A stretch of 64,000 nt of DNA from Gammaproteobacteria bacterium (lineage in GTDB: Bacteria; Pseudomonadota; Gammaproteobacteria; Pseudomonadales; Azotimanducaceae): NCBI GenBank assembly GCA_026708185.1, contig JAPOVK010000034.1, positions 173,094 through 237,093 of the forward strand, in the 5' to 3' direction. A program made the position numbers and the translations under genes. This document shows, piece after piece, positions 59,827 to 64,000 of the stretch. A model generated the notes under the pieces. It ran no database searches. It saw only the letters and a program-made list of their open reading frames with translations, and had not been told where the DNA came from. The first letter of the stretch is position 1. Each line of letters opens with the position of its first letter.

Positions 59827-61509
59827 CTAAGCCTCTAAAGCGTGCTCGCGGGTCGACGCGAAGCCGATGCCGCCGGCACGTTCCTCCACGAGCGCGAGGT
59901 TCGTGCGAGTGGAAGCCAGGTACGCCAGGCATCCGCCGCCGTCCAAGGCCAACCGGTCGGCGTACTTGGCCCGGAAGGGGCGCATCGCATCCGCTTCTCC
60001 CGACACCCAGCGCACGGTGGCCACGCCGGCATCCTCGAATAGGCAGTCGGCGCCGTATTCGTGGTTAAGCCGGAAGGCAACGAGGTCGAACTGCAGGCTG
60101 CCCACGGCACCGATGACGGGTTCGTTGCGTTCGAGCGGGAAGAAGACCTGGGCGGCACCTTCTTCGGCCAACTGGCGCAGTCCCTTCTCCAACTGCTTCG
60201 TCCGCAACGGGTTGCGCACGCGAACCCGCCGGAACAGTTCCGGGGCGAAGTTCGGCACCCCGCGGAAGTGCAGCGGTTCGCCTTCGCTGAAGGTGTCGGC
60301 GATGCGGATCGAACCGTGATTCGGCAGGCCGATGATGTCGCCGGCGTAGGCCTCGGCGGCGCGCACCCTGTCGCCGGCCATGAAAGTCACCGCATCGGTC
60401 ACCTTCACCGTCCGTCCCAGGCGGACATGGCGGATGCGCATGCCCTGCCGGTAACGGCCCGAGCACACCCGCAGGAAGGCCATCCGGTCGCGGTGCCTCG
60501 GATCCATGTTGGCCTGGACCTTGAAGACGAACCCAGAGAACAGTTCCTCGCAAGGCGCCACGGGCCGCTCAAGCGTGTCCCGCGCTCCGGGAGGCGGCGA
60601 ATGCTGGACCAGGTGGTCGAGACATTCCCGCACCCCGAAGTTGCCAAGCGCGGTGCCGAAGAACACCGGCGATCTGTCGCCTTCCAGGAAGGCTTCTCGA
60701 TCGAACGGGTGGCTCGCCCCGCGCAGCAGTTCCACCTCGTCGCGGAACGACGCGTAGTCGTCGGCGAGCCACGCCGCAGCGGCCTCGCTCTCAAGGCCAT
60801 CGATGACCGCGTAGTCGTGCACGCGGTCGCCTACTCCCGGCGTGTAGCGGATCAACCGATCGAGACCCAAGTGGTAGACGCCGCGGAACGATCGGCCCGC
60901 GCCGATTGGCCAGGTGACCGGCGCGCACTCGATCTGCAGGACATCCTCGATTTCGTCGATTAGGTCAATAGGGTCGCGGACCTCGCGGTCGAGCTTGTTG
61001 ATGAAGGTGACAATCGGCGTATCGCGAAGCCTGCAGACCTCGAGCAGCTTGACCGTTCGCGGCTCCACGCCCTTGGCGGCGTCGATCACCATGAGTGCCG
61101 CGTCCACCGCGGTCAGCGTCCGGTAGGTGTCCTCGGAGAAGTCCTCGTGACCCGGCGTGTCGAGCAGGTTGACCACCCGGCCGTCGTAGTCGAACTGCAT
61201 GACCGAGGTGGTCACGGAGATGCCGCGTTCCTTCTCCATCGCCATCCAGTCGGACGCCGCATGGCGCCGCGACTTGCGTGCCTTGACGGTGCCGGCCAAC
61301 TTGATCGCGTTGCCGAACAGCAGCAGCTTCTCGGTGACCGTGGTCTTGCCCGCGTCGGGATGCGAGATGATCGCGAAGGTGCGCCGGCGGGCGACAGACC
61401 GACGGATGTCGTCACGCGTTGCGGGTTTGGTCGTCTCAAGTCGTAGCGAGTTGGCGACCGCCGTAGGGGACGTGGGCAAGGTGTTCGCGGGTCCGGGGGA
61501 TTGCGGCAA
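59827..61509 (-). CDS. prfC: peptide chain release factor 3
   Basis: A 560-aa translational GTPase that recycles RF1/RF2. G1 [15 protein letters not shown]2 region [16 protein letters not shown]3 [17 protein letters not shown]4 [11 protein letters not shown] and the C-terminal FNLRVQF-like block are all present ([21 protein letters not shown]). Slightly longer than E. coli RF3 (529 aa). The start is uncertain: TTG 61509 overlaps a perfect TATAAT (61514-61509) on the same strand, so if that box is used, initiation would be downstream, perhaps TTG 61479. No ATG lies before the G1 box. Confidence 0.95.
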   Translation of the reverse strand: MPQSPGPANTLPTSPTAVANSLRLETTKPATRDDIRRSVARRRTFAIISHPDAGKTTVTEKLLLFGNAIKLAGTVKARKSRRHAASDWMAMEKERGISVTTSVMQFDYDGRVVNLLDTPGHEDFSEDTYRTLTAVDAALMVIDAAKGVEPRTVKLLEVCRLRDTPIVTFINKLDREVRDPIDLIDEIEDVLQIECAPVTWPIGAGRSFRGVYHLGLDRLIRYTPGVGDRVHDYAVIDGLESEAAAAWLADDYASFRDEVELLRGASHPFDREAFLEGDRSPVFFGTALGNFGVRECLDHLVQHSPPPGARDTLERPVAPCEELFSGFVFKVQANMDPRHRDRMAFLRVCSGRYRQGMRIRHVRLGRTVKVTDAVTFMAGDRVRAAEAYAGDIIGLPNHGSIRIADTFSEGEPLHFRGVPNFAPELFRRVRVRNPLRTKQLEKGLRQLAEEGAAQVFFPLERNEPVIGAVGSLQFDLVAFRLNHEYGADCLFEDAGVATVRWVSGEADAMRPFRAKYADRLALDGGGCLAYLASTRTNLALVEERAGGIGFASTREHALEA

Positions 61510-61547
61510 TTATAGTAAGGTACGGCTTCGATTTTTCGGAGCGGTCC

Positions 61548-62312
61548 ATGATTGACGCCTACTACTGGCCGACGCCGAACGGCTGGAAACTCACCATCAT
61601 GCTCGAGGAGTGCGGCCTGCCTTACAACGTCGTGCCTGTCGACATCGGCGGGGGCGACCAGTTCAAGCCCGAGTTCCTGCGCATCTCGCCGAACAACCGG
61701 ATGCCGGCCATCATCGATCACGATCCGCTTGGCGGCGGCGAGCCGCTGGCCATCTTCGAGTCCGGCGCGATCCTCGAATACTTGGCCGAGAAGACAGGCA
61801 AGTTCCTGGGGAGGGATCCCCGTGAGCGTTACCGCGTCCTGCAATGGGTGCATTGGCAGATGGCCAACCTCGGGCCAATGATGGGCAACGCCAACCACTT
61901 CAAGAACTACGGCAAGAATCTGGCGGACGACCCCAAGCAGCTTGAATACGGTACGCGCCGTTTCGTCGGCGAAGTGGATCGTCTCTGCGGGGTCATGGAC
62001 GCGCAGCTTTCCGTGAACGAATACCTGGCGGGCAGCGAGTACAGCATCGCCGACATCATCACGTGGCCGTGGGCGTTCCTGATCCGTCGTGTCGTCGACG
62101 AAAACGCCTGGGAGACGTTTCCCAACGTCCACCGCTGGGTGTACCAGGTAGGAGATCGACCCGCCGTCGACAAGGGACGGCGAATCGGACACGACCTCGG
62201 CCAGCGCGAGCGGACGGAGGAAGAGGAAAAAGCACGCCGGGAGCTGCTCTTCAACCAGACCAACGAGAAGGTGCGCGCGGCCCGGGAAGTGGCGGCGCAA
62301 GCGGCATCGTGA
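61548..62312 (+). CDS. Nu-class glutathione S-transferase (YghU/YfcG-like)
   Basis: A 254-aa GST whose N-terminal IDAYYWPTPNGWKLTIMLEECGLPYNVVPVDI carries the T-P-N-G motif of the Nu class, which binds two glutathiones or glutathione disulfide and reduces disulfides. FLRISPNNRMPAIIDHD and AIFESGAILEYLAEKTGKF complete the glutathione site, and YSIADIITWPWAF is the helical-domain N-cap. The ATG has GGAG eight bases upstream; TATAGT (61511-61516) may be its -10. Its stop overlaps the GTG of the AhpD-like selenoprotein candidate, suggesting a redox operon. Confidence 0.92.
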   Translation: MIDAYYWPTPNGWKLTIMLEECGLPYNVVPVDIGGGDQFKPEFLRISPNNRMPAIIDHDPLGGGEPLAIFESGAILEYLAEKTGKFLGRDPRERYRVLQWVHWQMANLGPMMGNANHFKNYGKNLADDPKQLEYGTRRFVGEVDRLCGVMDAQLSVNEYLAGSEYSIADIITWPWAFLIRRVVDENAWETFPNVHRWVYQVGDRPAVDKGRRIGHDLGQRERTEEEEKARRELLFNQTNEKVRAAREVAAQAAS

Positions 62313-63316
62313 CAGCAGCTTTCCCCGTCGCCGACAGCGTGGTCGAGGCACACGATCAAACGCGGCGCGCGTTCGCCCGGCCAGGGGCCTGGTGGAACGG
62401 CGCGGACCGACTGCGGATCGTCATCGAGACGCGCAACGCGGCCCAAGCGCCGACCCCAAGCGCCGTACAGAGCGAGCGTGCCGACGGCTGCGAGTTGCCC
62501 CCGATCGCCGTCGAGGCGATCCACGGTATACGCACTGACTCCGGACGGCTTACCCGCCGCTGGTTCGACGAACTCATCGACATGGGGCTGCAGCCGGAAG
62601 CCTACGTGGAACTCGTCGGCGTCGCCGCGAGTTCGGTCATCGTCGACACGTTCGCGCAAGGCATCGGCAGGCCACTCCCCGAACTGCCGGAACCGGAGCC
62701 GGGCGCGCCAACGTTCGAGCGCTCGCAAGACGTCGTCGACGCCGGCGCCTGGCTGCCGATCAAGCGCGAAGGACGGGCCAACATCCTGCGCTCCTTAGGC
62801 CTGGTGCCCAGTGCCCTCAAGCTGTTCTTCGACACCTTCCAACCCTCGTACTACATGCGCCCCAACGCGGCGTTCTCGATCAGCCGACCGCAGGTCGAAC
62901 TCGTCGCGTCGCGGGTATCGGCCGTCAACGAGTGCTTCTACTGAACAACGTCGCATACCGTGGCGCTCCGTGCGAGCGCCCTTGAAACGGGCCAGCCGGC
63001 GAACCTGGAAGTAGCCACCGGTCGTGCCGGCGGCGACGGCAACGTGGAAAGCGGCGCCTTCCTCGTCACCTTGGCGGAAGCCGTGGCCCGCTGGCACTGG
63101 GACGAAGTCGCAGCCTTGCGCGAGGAAGGCCGCGCTCGCTTGGGCGCGCAGCAGACCAGCGATGCGATCCTGGTGGCCTCAGGGTTCAACGGAATCACCC
63201 GTGTTGCCGATGCCATCGGCATCCGTCTCGATCAGCGCACCGCGGACGCGTCCGCGGACTTCCGCGACAGCGTCGGGATCAGCGCCTTCGCGCCACAGGA
63301 GAAGTGGCAGGCGTAG
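62309..63316 (+). CDS. AhpD/carboxymuconolactone decarboxylase-like protein with in-frame TGA (candidate selenoprotein)
   Basis: One reading frame of 335 codons interrupted only by TGA at 62942-62944. Before the TGA the protein runs MTAAFPVADSVVEAHDQ... to SAVNECFY. After it, TTSHTVALRASALETGQ and 100 further residues continue in the same frame with normal coding character. Across the family the site is C-x-x-C-x-x-x-H-x-x-x-L-R. Here it is Cys209-Phe-Tyr-TGA212-Thr-Thr-Ser-His-Thr-Val-Ala-Leu-Arg, so TGA falls exactly at the second redox Cys. A 7-bp stem-loop follows at SECIS distance. I therefore read it as a CxxU peroxidase/disulfide-reductase-type selenoprotein; a nonsense mutation is the alternative. 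GTG start overlaps the GST stop. Confidence 0.75.
62942..62980 (+). promoter_or_regulatory. candidate bacterial SECIS element with its UGA codon
   Basis: UGA at 62942-62944 is followed after 17 bases by GGCGCTC-CGTGC-GAGCGCC (62962-62980), a perfect 7-bp stem with a 5-base loop. The loop starts 24 bases after the UGA and has G at its second position, as described for bacterial SECIS elements. No similar element accompanies the other stop codons I examined. Confidence 0.6.
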
Positions 63317-63546
63317 GCCGCTAGCGGCTGCGCCTTTGAGGCACGCGGGCGTCCTAGGTACGCAAGGGCTACCAGAACCACGTGCCACGACCGTACACGC
63401 TCGACGGGCGACGCGGTGACGATCGAAAAGGACAGAGCGTAGTAGTCAACCGCGGGACTGACGGGCGACCATTCGTGCGGGTGGCAGCTTGGTTCGCTCC
63501 CGGCTACGCGCCGGTCCCGGATCCGTGGCGGGTGGGGACATCGTGG

Positions 63547-64000
63547 CTACCTCCCAGGCACCTCGGACGGATCCACCAGCCCGATCCGCCGCCAGCCCTT
63601 CGACAGCAGCCACGTCCGCGGCGACGCCACCTCCGGCTCGCGGTCCGCGTCCGCGTAGCGGCCCGGCGGCGGACCCCGGCCCCGCCAGCCGTCGAACCAC
63701 AGACCGGAACTCGCGCCGTCCAGCACCACCGGCGGAATCCGGCGGCGGCGCTGCCGGTAGTGCTTGCGCGCGTTCAGGAGAACGTACGCCAGCGCCCGAC
63801 GCACCTCCGTCGGCGTGCGCTTCAGCACGTGGTGGAAGCGCCCCGCCAGCACGGGCCCCTTGCGGCCGAAGACCAACCGGCGGCAACGCCGGCGTTCACG
63901 CAGCGCGCGAATCGCGCCGCCAGGCTCTTCATGCCGTTCGCGAGACGCCGCGCCCCCGCCGCCTCGATCAGGAAGTGCGCGTGGTCGTCCTGCACCGAGT
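63547..64000 (-). pseudogene. REP-associated tyrosine transposase (Y1/TnpA_REP), frameshifted and cut by the window edge
   Basis: From the window edge the minus strand reads SVQDDHAHFLIEAAGARRLANGMKSLAARFARCVN, with the HxH (HUH) nuclease motif in DDHAHFLIEA. The frame then has to change near 63885 to continue as RRCRRLVFGRKGPVLAGRFHHVLKRTPTEVRRALAYVLLNARKH, which contains the catalytic Tyr. The C terminus is an extended PSEVPGR end. Such enzymes mobilise or maintain REP palindromes. The gene is broken by the frameshift unless a sequencing error is responsible. The 230 bp between it and the preceding gene hold nothing I can identify. Confidence 0.75.

Noticed and set aside
62942..62944. TGA as an ordinary stop separating two genes (62309-62944 and 62960-63316)
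   Set aside because: The second part has the same frame, begins in the middle of the conserved CxxC-x3-H motif and lacks its own start signal; a single interrupted gene explains it better.
1..64000. tRNA or rRNA genes
   Set aside because: I saw no cloverleaf or conserved rRNA segment; the few GGTTCGAA strings (for example near 21056) lie within protein genes without the rest of a tRNA.

Overview
The window is GC-rich, densely coded and bacterial. It most likely comes from a gammaproteobacterium. The strongest evidence is the block at 38724-51473, which keeps the Escherichia coli order and relative orientations: rne, rluC, maf(yceF), yceD, rpmF, plsX, fabD, fabG, acpP, fabF, mltG, tmk, holB. 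Two usual members, fabH and pabC, are missing. The accessory genes (arylsulfatase, PhyH dioxygenases, acyl-CoA dehydrogenase, LLM flavin oxidoreductase, GH3 glucosidase, several oligopeptidases) suggest a heterotroph, perhaps marine or host-associated; that lifestyle is inference. TTG and GTG starts are common.

Layout. 1-8900: partial aldo/keto reductase, TlpA-like thioredoxin, SRAP/YedK protease, aldo/keto reductase, bacterial PH-like membrane protein, arylsulfatase, acyl-CoA dehydrogenase, an oligopeptidase B lipoprotein candidate and a GPP34/GOLPH3-like protein. 8900-12800: exported rhodanese, then a TPP riboswitch with a Shine-Dalgarno sequestering hairpin that controls a TonB-dependent receptor (predicted thiamin uptake), and a nucleoside hydrolase. 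12800-20900: two PhyH dioxygenases (one fused to HEAT repeats), an exported unknown protein, a VOC protein, a HIT hydrolase, an alpha/beta-hydrolase and a GH3 beta-glucosidase.

20890-31400 is the accessory part. It holds a VapBC-type toxin-antitoxin pair with a visible promoter and operator; a 1.16-kb element bounded by 105-bp inverted repeats around a secreted HExxH protein; an LLM oxidoreductase and a ThuA-like protein; a tandem AAA+ ATPase with a WYL regulator and matched palindromes upstream; a broken AlbA_2/HATPase gene; a small-protein/nucleotidyltransferase pair; and a retropepsin-like protease beside an unknown gene. 31338-35100 is a three-subunit molybdenum hydroxylase operon ending in a clear terminator. 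PepQ and a DPP-IV-like peptidase follow.

38724-53200 is the fatty-acid/envelope/RNA housekeeping block plus murB and alkB. Three of its genes (holB, plsX, rluC) carry copies of the same palindromic repeat inside their coding frames. From 53261 onward lie an SDR, an ABC-2/M1-peptidase-like fusion protein lacking HExxH, a PhnD-like protein, two GSTs, a SirB1-like protein and release factor 3. Then comes an AhpD-like gene whose reading frame is interrupted by one TGA exactly at the second Cys of its CxxC motif, with a SECIS-like hairpin just downstream: a probable selenoprotein. The window ends in a frameshifted REP-associated tyrosine transposase.

The most noteworthy signals are the candidate selenoprotein (62309-63316), the coding palindromic repeat family (38877, 45535, 47917), the inverted-repeat metalloprotease element (21591-22747) and the AAA+/WYL module with repeated operators (24814-28330).
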